From NCBI GenBank assembly GCA_031276435.1, contig JAISNB010000090.1, positions 1 to 6,846 on the forward strand: a stretch of 6,846 nt of DNA, in the 5' to 3' direction. This stretch comes from Burkholderiaceae bacterium (GTDB taxonomy: Bacteria; Pseudomonadota; Gammaproteobacteria; Burkholderiales; Burkholderiaceae_C). Below are positions 1-6,215 of this stretch, one piece after another (the first letter of the stretch is position 1; every line of letters starts with the position of its first letter). The notes beneath the pieces are model-generated. The model saw only the letters and a list, made by a program, of their open reading frames with translations, made no database searches and was not told the origin of the DNA. Both the position numbers and the translations under genes were made by a program.

Positions 1-1
1 C

Positions 2-358
2 ATGCCCATTTATGCCTACGAATGTACGTCTTGTGGCTTTGCCAAGGATGTGTTGCAAAAAATTTCCGATGCCCCGCTTTCCGTTTGTCCGAGTTGCGGT
101 CAACCCACTTTGCGAAAGCAGGTGACGGCAGCCGGTTTCCAGCTCAAGGGTTCGGGCTGGTACGTCACTGATTTTCGCGGCAGTGGCGGCGGCAAGGGCG
201 CGGGTGAAAACGACGGCAAGAGTGCGCCTGCCGCATCGGGCGGCAGTGAAGCCGCCGCGCCCGCGGCGGCAGAGGCTGGCAAAGCGGCCAGCGCGAAGCC
301 CAAGCAGCCAGCCGAAGGCGCCAAGACGGCAGCGGCCAGCAAGCCGCCAGCTCCTTGA
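2..358 (+). CDS. FmdB-family zinc-ribbon protein
   Basis: A 118-residue protein of the FmdB/putative regulatory zinc-ribbon family. The N-terminus starts with the family-typical MPIYAYEC. Two CxxC pairs (C8/C11 and C29/C32) should bind one zinc ion. They are followed by the conserved segment GFQLKGSGWYVTDFRG at residues 45-60. From about residue 61 to the end the chain is low-complexity, rich in Ala, Gly, Lys and Pro, and probably disordered; such tails are common and variable in this family. FmdB was first named as a regulator of formamidase expression, but the function of most members is unknown, so no specific role is assigned. The ATG is at base 2, so the promoter and ribosome site lie outside the window. 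The DUF502 gene follows 44 bases downstream, an order common in Burkholderiales and suggesting co-transcription. Confidence 0.93.
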   Translation: MPIYAYECTSCGFAKDVLQKISDAPLSVCPSCGQPTLRKQVTAAGFQLKGSGWYVTDFRGSGGGKGAGENDGKSAPAASGGSEAAAPAAAEAGKAASAKPKQPAEGAKTAAASKPPAP

Positions 359-402
359 GGGCTTGCGCCCACCATCGACGGGTATTGCATTGCAGCGCAG
401 CC

Positions 403-1101
403 ATGATGTCCAAGTTTCGCCAGTACTTTTTGACCGGTCTTTTGACGTGGTTGCCCATGATGGTGACCGTATGGGTGCTGGTCTGGCTGGTGGGCGTGTT
501 CAACGGGGTGTTCCTGGGCATTCTGGGCGCGGCCGAGGCGGTGTTGCCCGGCATGGGCGTGGTGGGCGACAAGCTGCGCCAGATTCCCGGGCTGGGTGTG
601 ATTTTGGTGGTTGTCATCCTGCTGGGTACGGGCCTGTTCGTGGCCAACATCTTTGGCCAGTGGTGGCTCAGGCAATGGAGCAAGGTGGTCAACCACATTC
701 CGGTGGTGCGCAACATTTACTCCAGCGTCAAGCAGGTTTCGGACACGCTGTTTTCCGGTTCCAGCCAGGCGTTTTCCAAGGCGGTGCTGGTGCAGTATCC
801 GCGCCAGGGCGCATGGACCATTGCCTTTTTGACCGGCAAACCCGGCGGCGAGGTGGCGGGCCATCTGGCGGGCGAGCATTTGAGTCTTTACGTGCCCACC
901 ACGCCCAATCCGACGTCCGGTTTTTTCATCATGGTGCCGCGCGCCGATGTGATCGAGTTGCGCATGGGTGTGGATGCGGCGCTCAAGTACGTGATTTCCA
1001 TGGGCGTGGTGGCGCCGGTTGCTGTTGATGCGCCGCCGCTCTTGCCCGATGGTGGGGCGCAAGGCGCCGCCCCGCCACCACAGACGGGCATGCCCGATTA
1101 A
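403..1101 (+). CDS. DUF502 family membrane protein
   Basis: A 232-residue DUF502 protein. Hydrophobic stretches at about residues 9-32 and 64-88 look like two transmembrane helices, placing it in the inner membrane. Family landmarks are the N-terminal RQYFLTGLL, HIPVVRNIYSSVKQ at 98-111, and TPNPTSGFF at 167-175 followed by MVPRADVIELRMGVDAALK. The last 25 or so residues are a Pro/Gly/Ala-rich tail. The biochemical function of DUF502 is not established. I chose the ATG at 403 because the family starts just before the YFLTGLL segment; ATG 406 is equally possible. A TTG at 355, overlapping the fmdB stop, would add 16 unlike residues and is unlikely. No strong Shine-Dalgarno sequence is visible, so translation may depend on coupling with the upstream gene. 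aspS begins 67 bases downstream. Confidence 0.92.
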   Translation: MMSKFRQYFLTGLLTWLPMMVTVWVLVWLVGVFNGVFLGILGAAEAVLPGMGVVGDKLRQIPGLGVILVVVILLGTGLFVANIFGQWWLRQWSKVVNHIPVVRNIYSSVKQVSDTLFSGSSQAFSKAVLVQYPRQGAWTIAFLTGKPGGEVAGHLAGEHLSLYVPTTPNPTSGFFIMVPRADVIELRMGVDAALKYVISMGVVAPVAVDAPPLLPDGGAQGAAPPPQTGMPD

Positions 1102-1168
1102 CCTAACCCGGTCTCAACTGGCGCACAGATGTGCGCGTGCCTGCCGGTTTGTCCAGAAAGTGAACAAC

Positions 1169-2989
1169 ATGTCAGATTCCAATACCGCCATTGCTCCCAT
1201 GCGCAGTCATTACTGCGGTTTGGTGACGGAGGCGCTCAACGGCCAGAGCGTATCGCTGTGCGGGTGGGTCAATCGCAGGCGCGATCACGGCGGCGTGATT
1301 TTTGTGGATTTGCGCGACCGCGAAGGCTTTGTGCAGGTGGTGTGCGACCCCGACCGCCCCGCGATGTTCAAGGTGGCCGAGGACTTGCGCAACGAGTTTT
1401 GCATCCAGGTCAAGGGGCTGGTGCGCCCGCGGCCCGAGGGCACGGTCAATGCCGATCTCAAGAGCGGCAGGATCGAGGTGCTGTGCCACGATCTGGTGGT
1501 GCTCAACGCGTCGGTGACGCCGCCGTTCCAGCTTGACGACGAGAACCTGTCGGAGACCACGCGGCTGACGCATCGCGTACTCGATTTGCGCCGCCCCTTC
1601 ATGCAGCGCAACCTCATGCTGCGCTACAAGGTGGCCATGGCCGCGCGCCGGTATCTGGACGAAAACGGCTTCGTCGATATTGAAACGCCCATGCTCACCA
1701 AGAGCACGCCCGAAGGCGCGCGCGACTATCTGGTGCCCAGCCGTGTGCACGACGGCCAGTTTTTCGCGCTGCCGCAGTCGCCGCAGTTGTTCAAGCAATT
1801 GCTGATGGTGGCCGGTTTTGACCGCTACTACCAGATCACCAAGTGTTTTCGTGACGAGGATTTGCGCGCCGACCGCCAACCCGAGTTCACGCAGATTGAC
1901 ATCGAAACCTCTTTCCTGGGCGAGCAGGAAATCCGCGACCTGTTCCAGCGCATGATTGCGCGCGTGTTCCAGGAGACGCTGGGCATTGATCTGGGCGAAT
2001 TCCCGGTCATGCCCTATGCCGAGGCCATGCACCGCTTTGGCTCGGACAAGCCCGATTTGCGCGTCAAGCTCGAACTGACCGAACTGACCGACGTCATGCG
2101 CGACGTGGATTTCAAGGTGTTCAGCGGCCCGGCGGCCATGGCGGGCGGGCGCGTGGTGGCGCTGCGCGTGCCGGGTGGCGCCGAAATCAGCCGTGGCGAG
2201 ATCGACGGCTACACCGAATTCGTCAGGATCTACGGCGCCAGGGGGCTGGCCTGGATCAAGGTCAACGATGTGGCCCAGGGCCGCGACGGCCTGCAATCGC
2301 CCGTTGTCAAGAACCTGCACGACGCGGCCATTGCCGAAATTCTCCGGCGCAGCGGCGCGCAAAATGGCGACATTCTGTTTTTCGGTGCCGACAAGGCCAA
2401 GGTGGTCAACGACGCCATCGGCGCGCTGCGCCTGAAAATCGGGCACAGCGAGCTGGCCAGGAAAAACGGCCTGTTTCAAGACCGCTGGGCGCCGCTGTGG
2501 GTGGTGGATTTCCCCATGTTCGAGTACGACGAAGAGGAAAAACGCTGGAGCGCCATGCACCATCCGTTTACCAGTCCCAAGGACGGGCATGAGGACTGGC
2601 TCGAATCCGACCCCGGGCGCTGCCTGGCCAAAGCCTACGACATGGTGCTCAATGGCTGGGAGCTTGGCGGCGGCTCCATCCGCATCCACCGCGCCGACGT
2701 GCAAAACAAGGTGTTCGCCGCGCTCAAAATTGACGCCGAAGAGGCGCGCTCCAAATTCGGCTTCCTGCTGGACGCGCTGCAATACGGCGCGCCGCCACAT
2801 GGCGGACTGGCCTTTGGCCTGGATCGGCTGGTCACGCTGATGACGGGCGCGGAATCGATCCGCGACGTGATCGCCTTCCCCAAAACGCAGCGCGCCCAGT
2901 GCCTGCTCACGCACGCGCCCAGTCTGGTGGATGAAAAGCAATTGCGCGAATTGCACATCCGCCTGCGCAACCCGCAACCCGATGCCTGA
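1169..2989 (+). CDS. aspS: Aspartyl-tRNA synthetase (AspRS), probably non-discriminating
   Basis: Cytosolic class II synthetase that charges tRNA with aspartate; 606 residues, a normal length for the bacterial type. An N-terminal OB-fold anticodon-binding domain (about 12-120, including WVNRRRDHGG) is followed by the catalytic core. Visible are motif 1 region GFVDIETPMLTKSTPEGARDY (residues 167-187), QSPQ at 203-206, motif 2 FRDEDLRADRQPEF at 227-240, a GAD insertion domain around 290-425, and motif 3 GLAFGLDRLVTLM at 546-558. His40 and Gly91 match the two residues linked to non-discriminating AspRS, which also makes Asp-tRNA(Asn) for amidation by GatCAB; the E. coli discriminating enzyme has Leu and Lys there. 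I chose ATG 1169, preceded by a weak AGAAAG. ATG 1199 (MRSHYCG) is where many homologues start and is a real alternative. The in-frame extension back to 1019 overlaps DUF502 and is not credible. Confidence 0.97.
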   Translation: MSDSNTAIAPMRSHYCGLVTEALNGQSVSLCGWVNRRRDHGGVIFVDLRDREGFVQVVCDPDRPAMFKVAEDLRNEFCIQVKGLVRPRPEGTVNADLKSGRIEVLCHDLVVLNASVTPPFQLDDENLSETTRLTHRVLDLRRPFMQRNLMLRYKVAMAARRYLDENGFVDIETPMLTKSTPEGARDYLVPSRVHDGQFFALPQSPQLFKQLLMVAGFDRYYQITKCFRDEDLRADRQPEFTQIDIETSFLGEQEIRDLFQRMIARVFQETLGIDLGEFPVMPYAEAMHRFGSDKPDLRVKLELTELTDVMRDVDFKVFSGPAAMAGGRVVALRVPGGAEISRGEIDGYTEFVRIYGARGLAWIKVNDVAQGRDGLQSPVVKNLHDAAIAEILRRSGAQNGDILFFGADKAKVVNDAIGALRLKIGHSELARKNGLFQDRWAPLWVVDFPMFEYDEEEKRWSAMHHPFTSPKDGHEDWLESDPGRCLAKAYDMVLNGWELGGGSIRIHRADVQNKVFAALKIDAEEARSKFGFLLDALQYGAPPHGGLAFGLDRLVTLMTGAESIRDVIAFPKTQRAQCLLTHAPSLVDEKQLRELHIRLRNPQPDA

Positions 2990-3075
2990 TCGAGCGAGCG
3001 CACGCACGGGCCAATGGCTGCCAGAAGGCCCAAACGCGCAGGGCGGCCAGCTTGCGCTACCATGTCGGCCTATTC

Positions 3076-3082
3076 AAAGGAG
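3076..3082 (+). promoter_or_regulatory. Strong Shine-Dalgarno site of the DUF883 gene
   Basis: AAAGGAG lies 7 bases before the ATG at 3090. It is one of the best ribosome-binding sites in the window and fixes the start of the DUF883 protein, ruling out the longer in-frame extension that overlaps the end of aspS. Confidence 0.8.
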
Positions 3083-3089
3083 TTTTCAC

Positions 3090-3416
3090 ATGTCTGACCC
3101 GATTGATTCCGAAGTGGAAAGCAAAGAACAACTGGTGGCCAATTTGCGCCGCGTGATCGCCGATGCCGAAGATTTGTTGGAAGCAACGGCCGGACACGTC
3201 GACAGCAAAGTGACCGAACTGCGCCTTCGCGCCAAGGAAAACCTGCTGCTCGCGCGCGAAAAGCTGGCCGACGTGGACGCCGCCGTGCGCGAGCGGGCGC
3301 GCCGCGCCGCGCAAGCCACGGACGACTACGTGCACGACAACCCCTGGTCGTCCATTGGCGCCGCTGCCGCCCTGGGCTTGCTCATTGGCGTGCTGCTCGG
3401 CTCGTCGCGCCGCTGA
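3090..3416 (+). CDS. DUF883 family protein (YqjD/ElaB-like), C-terminal membrane anchor
   Basis: A 108-residue protein of the DUF883 family, which includes E. coli YqjD, ElaB and YgaM. Residues 10-80 are charged, Glu/Arg/Ala-rich and predicted to be helical or coiled-coil. They are followed by the family signature DDYVHDNPW (78-86) and a single C-terminal hydrophobic helix at about 88-104 ending in SSRR, so the protein is tail-anchored in the inner membrane with its N-terminus in the cytoplasm. E. coli YqjD binds ribosomes and is made in stationary phase; that role here is inference from the family. Two further small membrane-associated genes follow, reproducing the yqjD-yqjE-yqjK order of enterobacteria. 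The start is well supported by AAAGGAG 7 bases upstream. The 100-base gap after aspS contains no obvious terminator or convincing sigma-70 promoter. Confidence 0.93.
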   Translation: MSDPIDSEVESKEQLVANLRRVIADAEDLLEATAGHVDSKVTELRLRAKENLLLAREKLADVDAAVRERARRAAQATDDYVHDNPWSSIGAAAALGLLIGVLLGSSRR

Positions 3417-3531
3417 TTGCGCGCGCCACGCGCCTTGTTGCCGCGCCTCTTTCCCGGCGCGTTGGCTGGCCCTGTGGCCTGGTCAAACGCCGGATTTTTG
3501 AGCGCCTGAACCCCACCTACGACACGACGAC

Positions 3532-3921
3532 ATGGCTGCTTCTTCGTCCCCGCAACCCGCTGGCGCGGCGCGCCGCTTGCGCGCGCTGCTGGCCGATCTG
3601 GTCGAACTGGCACAAGTGCGGCTCGAATTGTTTCTGGTCGAGTCGCGGCTGGAAGCCTCGCGTCTGGCGCTGGTCCTGGTGCTGGGCGCGCTGGGCATCG
3701 TGCTGCTCAGCCTTGGGCTGATCTTTCTGGCTGTTTTCATCACCGTGTTGCTCTGGGACACGCACCGCGAAGTGGTGCTGGCCGTGTTCACGACACTGTT
3801 TCTCGCCGGTGGCGGCACGCTGCTGCTGCTGGCGCGCGCCAGACTGCGGCAGGGCGCGGCGCACATGTTTGCCGCCACGCGCGCCGAACTGCAACACGAT
3901 CGGGAGCGGCTGCGCTCATGA
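3532..3921 (+). CDS. YqjE-like / phage holin family (PF07332-type) membrane protein
   Basis: A 129-residue small membrane protein. A short amphipathic N-terminal region (residues 13-44, with RLRALLADLVELAQVRLELF) precedes two hydrophobic segments at about 45-73 and 81-101, and the C-terminus is charged. This matches the YqjE-type proteins that databases call 'phage holin family' or DUF1469. The name reflects fold and topology; nothing around it suggests a prophage or lysis cassette. It lies between DUF883 and YqjK-like genes as in E. coli yqjDEK, so it probably works with them in the cell envelope, possibly under stress or in stationary phase. The start at 3532 lacks a good Shine-Dalgarno sequence. 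The stop codon TGA shares bases with the ATG of the next gene (ATGA), a sign of translational coupling. Confidence 0.9.
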   Translation: MAASSSPQPAGAARRLRALLADLVELAQVRLELFLVESRLEASRLALVLVLGALGIVLLSLGLIFLAVFITVLLWDTHREVVLAVFTTLFLAGGGTLLLLARARLRQGAAHMFAATRAELQHDRERLRS

Positions 3922-4232
3922 ACGCGGACAATCAAGACCTGATCGCGCGACGCGAGCAACTGCGGCTGCGCTCTGCGCACCTGCGCGAGCAACTGGTGGT
4001 GCGCGTGCAGGTGCTGCGGCCAGCCGCGCGCCTGGCCGATTCGGTGCAGAACGGCGTGGGCTGGGCCAAAAGCCACCCGCAGTGGCTGGCGCTGGCGGGC
4101 GCCGCCGTTTTGCTCGGAACCATGGCCGTGCGCCCCAGACGCGTACTGGCACTGGGGCTGCGCGCATGGTCGGGCTGGCAAATGTTCCGGAAAATCAAAC
4201 CCGTGGCCATGGCCCTGATGGGGCGGCGCTAA
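3918..4232 (+). CDS. YqjK-like small protein
   Basis: A 104-residue protein beginning in the ATGA overlap with the preceding gene, which supports both its reality and its start. Residues 8-40 are strongly basic and helical in character (RREQLRLRSAHLREQ). SHPQW at 52-56 is followed by a short hydrophobic helix at about 57-71 and a basic C-terminus ending MGRR. This layout fits the YqjK-like family (PF13997 type), although the sequences are short and divergent, so the family call rests partly on gene order after the DUF883 and YqjE-like genes. The function is unknown; the single hydrophobic segment suggests a peripheral or single-pass inner-membrane protein. It is probably the last gene of the three-gene operon. 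Confidence 0.8.
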   Translation: MNADNQDLIARREQLRLRSAHLREQLVVRVQVLRPAARLADSVQNGVGWAKSHPQWLALAGAAVLLGTMAVRPRRVLALGLRAWSGWQMFRKIKPVAMALMGRR

Positions 4233-4369
4233 GCCGCGTCACTGCCCCGCCAGTTGCCAAGCTGCGCGGCGCTTGCCCGAAAGCCTTGCCGACCAACCGC
4301 ACGCCAAGCGGCAACGCCCGCGCGCGGTGACGCCCCCAAAAACACCCGAACAGGTTGCAGGAGTTTTCA
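4233..4369 (+). other. Intergenic gap between the YqjK-like and EEP genes
   Basis: These 137 bases show no coding signature, no T-tract terminator and no convincing sigma-70 promoter. The only clear signal is the ribosome site at its right end. Whether the EEP gene has its own promoter here cannot be decided from the sequence. Confidence 0.5.
4358..4363 (+). promoter_or_regulatory. Shine-Dalgarno site fixing a GTG start
   Basis: CAGGAG sits 6 bases before GTG 4370 and supports that codon as the start of the EEP protein, rather than the TTG at 4355, which overlaps the Shine-Dalgarno region itself. Confidence 0.75.
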
Positions 4370-5149
4370 GTGAAATCCAACCCGGAGACTTCTTTCTCGC
4401 CCCCCTTGCCACAAGAACATGCGCAGCCCGTATTGCGGGTTGCCACCTACAACATCCACAAGGGTGTCCAGGGTTTGGGGCCAGCGCGCCGACTGGAAAT
4501 CCACAACCTGGCGCTGGCCGTGGACACGCTGGATGCCGACATCGTCTGCTTGCAGGAAGTGCGGCGCCTCAACCGGCGCGAAGCACGTTACTTCACACAC
4601 TGGCCCGACTTGCCGCAGGCCGATTTCCTGGCCCCTGAAGGCTACGAAGCGGTATACGCCACCAACGCCGTCACGCGCCAGGGCGAACATGGCAACGCGC
4701 TGCTTTCGCGCTGGCCGGTCATCGCACACAACCACATCGACATCTCGGACCACCGCTTCGAGCAACGCGGCATCCTGCACGTGCAATTGCTGGTGCATGC
4801 GCGCCCAATGCACGTCATCGTGGTGCACTTTGGCCTGATCCCCGCAAGCCGTCGCCGCCAAACCGAGCAACTGCGACGCTACATCGCCCGCGAAATACCG
4901 CCCAACCAGCAACTCGTGGTCGCGGGCGACTTCAACGAATGGGGCGCCGCGACGCACCGGATATTGAGCACGGACGCACTGCGTTGTGCGGCCCACAAAG
5001 CACTGACCTACCCATCGCGCCTGCCGATTGCGCAACTCGACCGCATCTACGCGCGCGGGCTGCAACCCGTCAGCCTGATGGCGCCACGCGGCAAAATCTG
5101 GAGCCGCATGTCAGACCACCTGCCGCTGATCGCCGAATTCAAACTGTAA
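4370..5149 (+). CDS. Endonuclease/exonuclease/phosphatase (EEP) family protein, YbhP-like
   Basis: A 259-residue metal-dependent phosphoesterase of the EEP/DNase I-like superfamily, using the GTG start. The whole active-site set is visible: YNIH (N28, H30), LQEV with the metal ligand E63, GN at 108-109, VVHFGL with H153, GDFNE (D187, N189), LDR (D224) and SDHLP (D249, H250). It therefore looks catalytically competent. The first 20 residues are Pro/Ser-rich and lack a convincing signal peptide. The substrate is unknown; related YbhP genes neighbour cardiolipin synthase B in E. coli and in many Burkholderiales, which has suggested a membrane-lipid link. Here the next gene is folE instead, so that clue is missing. 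It could equally act on nucleic acid or a small phosphoester. Confidence 0.92.
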   Translation: MKSNPETSFSPPLPQEHAQPVLRVATYNIHKGVQGLGPARRLEIHNLALAVDTLDADIVCLQEVRRLNRREARYFTHWPDLPQADFLAPEGYEAVYATNAVTRQGEHGNALLSRWPVIAHNHIDISDHRFEQRGILHVQLLVHARPMHVIVVHFGLIPASRRRQTEQLRRYIAREIPPNQQLVVAGDFNEWGAATHRILSTDALRCAAHKALTYPSRLPIAQLDRIYARGLQPVSLMAPRGKIWSRMSDHLPLIAEFKL

Positions 5150-5179
5150 CCCCCAGTCGGCGCAAGGCAGGCCAAACAC

Positions 5180-5188
5180 TGATACGAT
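5180..5188 (+). promoter_or_regulatory. Possible extended -10 promoter before folE
   Basis: TGATACGAT at these positions resembles an extended -10 element (TGnTATAAT, with TACGAT as the hexamer). A transcript beginning 6-7 bases further on would start only about 5 bases before the folE ATG and so be nearly leaderless. This fits the absence of a Shine-Dalgarno sequence but rests on a short match; no clear -35 is present. Confidence 0.3.
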
Positions 5189-5199
5189 GCCTAGCCATC

Positions 5200-5922
5200 A
5201 TGCAAGCCAAACCTGAACACGACCTCTTGGCGCCGGACGACGCGGGCGCGCCTGTCTCCGCCAGAATCCGCGAGCGCCTGCGCGCCGCCGGACAGCGGTT
5301 TCACGCCAACGACAACATCGCCGACTTCATCTGGCCGGGCGAACTCGACCAACTCATCGACGAAGTACAGGCCAAAATGCAAGGCGTGCTCGAAAGCATG
5401 GTCATCGACACCGCGAGCGACCACAACACAACCGACACCGCGCGGCGCATGGCAAAAATGTACCTGCGCGAAGTATTCCGGGGCCGCTACACGCCGCAAC
5501 CGGCCGTCTCGGAATTCCCCAACGCCGAACGCCTCAACGAACTGATGATCGTAGGGCCAATCACCGTGCGCAGCGCGTGCAGCCACCATCTCTGCCCGGT
5601 CATCGGCAAACTGTGGGTCGGCCTGCTGCCCAACCAGAACACCAACGTCATCGGCCTGTCCAAATTCGCGCGACTGGCCGAATGGGTCATGAACCGCCCG
5701 CAAATACAGGAAGAAGCCGTCGTGCAACTGGCCGATCTGATCCAGCAAAAAACGCAACCCGACGGCTTGGCGCTGGTCATGCAGGCCACACACTACTGCG
5801 TCGCATGGCGCGGCGTGCGCGACATCGACAGCAAAATGATCAACTCGGTCATGCGCGGCGTTTTCCTCAAAAACGAGGCGCTGCGCCGAGAATTTCTCTC
5901 GCTGATCCCGCAGAGATATTAG
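5200..5922 (+). CDS. folE: GTP cyclohydrolase I (FolE)
   Basis: Converts GTP to 7,8-dihydroneopterin triphosphate plus formate, the first step of tetrahydrofolate synthesis, in the cytoplasm as a homodecamer in characterised members. The protein has 240 residues. A variable N-terminus (1-50) is followed by the T-fold domain: DTARRMAKMYLREVF (79-93), zinc ligands C127 and H130 in SACSHHLCP, IGLSKFARLAEW (151-162), RPQIQEE (166-172), and HYC with H198 and the third zinc ligand C200. RGVRD at 204-208 and the C-terminal REFLSLI also match the family. The more familiar CEHH motif reads CSHH here, which I recall as normal for this betaproteobacterial subtype. I chose ATG 5200; the upstream extension lies in the EEP gene. 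No Shine-Dalgarno sequence precedes it. A terminator follows 57 bases after the stop. Confidence 0.96.
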   Translation: MQAKPEHDLLAPDDAGAPVSARIRERLRAAGQRFHANDNIADFIWPGELDQLIDEVQAKMQGVLESMVIDTASDHNTTDTARRMAKMYLREVFRGRYTPQPAVSEFPNAERLNELMIVGPITVRSACSHHLCPVIGKLWVGLLPNQNTNVIGLSKFARLAEWVMNRPQIQEEAVVQLADLIQQKTQPDGLALVMQATHYCVAWRGVRDIDSKMINSVMRGVFLKNEALRREFLSLIPQRY

Positions 5923-5979
5923 CGCCGCCGCCGCGCACAGGCAGCGGACAACCGCAACGTCTTTGACACACGCCGCAAC

Positions 5980-6010
5980 AAAAAAGCCACTTTGGGGAAA
6001 GTGGCATTTT
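5980..6010. terminator. Bidirectional rho-independent terminator after folE
   Basis: An 8-bp perfect stem GCCACTTT (5986-5993) / AAAGTGGC (5998-6005) closes a GGGG loop. Six A's precede it (5980-5985), and ATTTT follows. It can end folE transcription on the + strand. Read from the minus strand it is the stronger terminator, because the hairpin is then followed by six T's; this suggests transcription arriving from the right as well. Confidence 0.85.
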
Positions 6011-6037
6011 GAATGCGCGCTTTGCCAGTGCTTGAAT

Positions 6038-6121
6038 TCAATGAAAACCAATAGCTTGTGCTCTCCGCCACGCCTTTGATTTGCGCCTGGTGTTCTTGAC
6101 ATTTTGAGGCACTTGCTTCAT
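6038..6121 (-). CDS. Possible 27-residue basic ORF
   Basis: An ATG-initiated minus-strand frame of 27 residues between the terminator and the repeat island. The peptide has four Lys and four Arg, with an RRKSKAWRR core (12-20), and no Asp or Glu. An in-frame stop lies two codons before the ATG, so it is not the tail of a longer frame. Its stop is about 33 bases from the hairpin whose T6 tract faces this strand. Against it: no clear Shine-Dalgarno sequence (GAGG is only 2 bases from the ATG), no recognised family, and such a short frame can arise by chance. The stretch might instead encode a small RNA or nothing. Confidence 0.25.
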   Translation of the reverse strand: MKQVPQNVKNTRRKSKAWRRAQAIGFH

Positions 6122-6126
6122 GCCTC
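6106..6126. repeat. Small inverted repeat at the edge of the repeat island
   Basis: GAGGCA (6106-6111) and TGCCTC (6121-6126) form a 6-bp perfect stem with a 9-base loop. It has no T-tract on either strand, so it is not a typical terminator. It lies just before the first repeat module and overlaps the start of the possible minus-strand 27-residue ORF. Confidence 0.5.
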
Positions 6127-6129
6127 ACG

Positions 6130-6215
6130 GATTGCCAATGTCGCTTCGCTCCTCGCAATGACGACAAGGTAAGTTGTGGTTGCCAATGAAGGGGAACAAA
6201 GGAAGCTCCTCTCGT
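6130..6215. repeat. Partial left repeat unit
   Basis: Contains only the right-hand module of a unit: GATTGCCA-ATG, the core TCGCTTCGCTC, then CTCGCAATGACG ending at 6163. A diverged spacer leads to CTCCTCTCGTCATTGCC. It has one extra base in the inner arm compared with unit 1 and is more diverged than the other junctions, so it may be the oldest part of the array. Confidence 0.75.

Noticed and set aside
100..1062. 320-codon minus-strand frame opposite fmdB and DUF502
   Set aside because: Antisense shadow of two well-supported genes, with low-complexity His/Gln/Arg-rich translation.
1172..3007. 611-codon open frame on the minus strand opposite aspS
   Set aside because: It lies fully antisense to an unmistakable aspS and has His/Arg/Ala-rich composition typical of the reverse frame of a GC-rich gene; no recognisable domain.
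3052..3076. Sigma-70 promoter before the DUF883 gene (TTGCGC ... TATTCA)
   Set aside because: The spacing is only 13 bases and both hexamers are poor matches.
3532..3921. Prophage holin / lysis module
   Set aside because: The holin label is only a family name; neighbours are yqjD- and yqjK-like housekeeping genes with no endolysin, spanin or phage structural genes.
3483..4181. 232-codon minus-strand frame and other overlapping frames in the YqjE/YqjK-like region
   Set aside because: Arg/Ser/Ala-rich shadows of two genes supported by topology, order and an ATGA overlap.
6031..6070. Degenerate copy of a repeat common in Comamonadaceae intergenic regions (AATAGCT...GCT-type)
   Set aside because: Only a short piece (AATAGCTTGTGCT) resembles what I recall; the rest does not match well enough to claim it.
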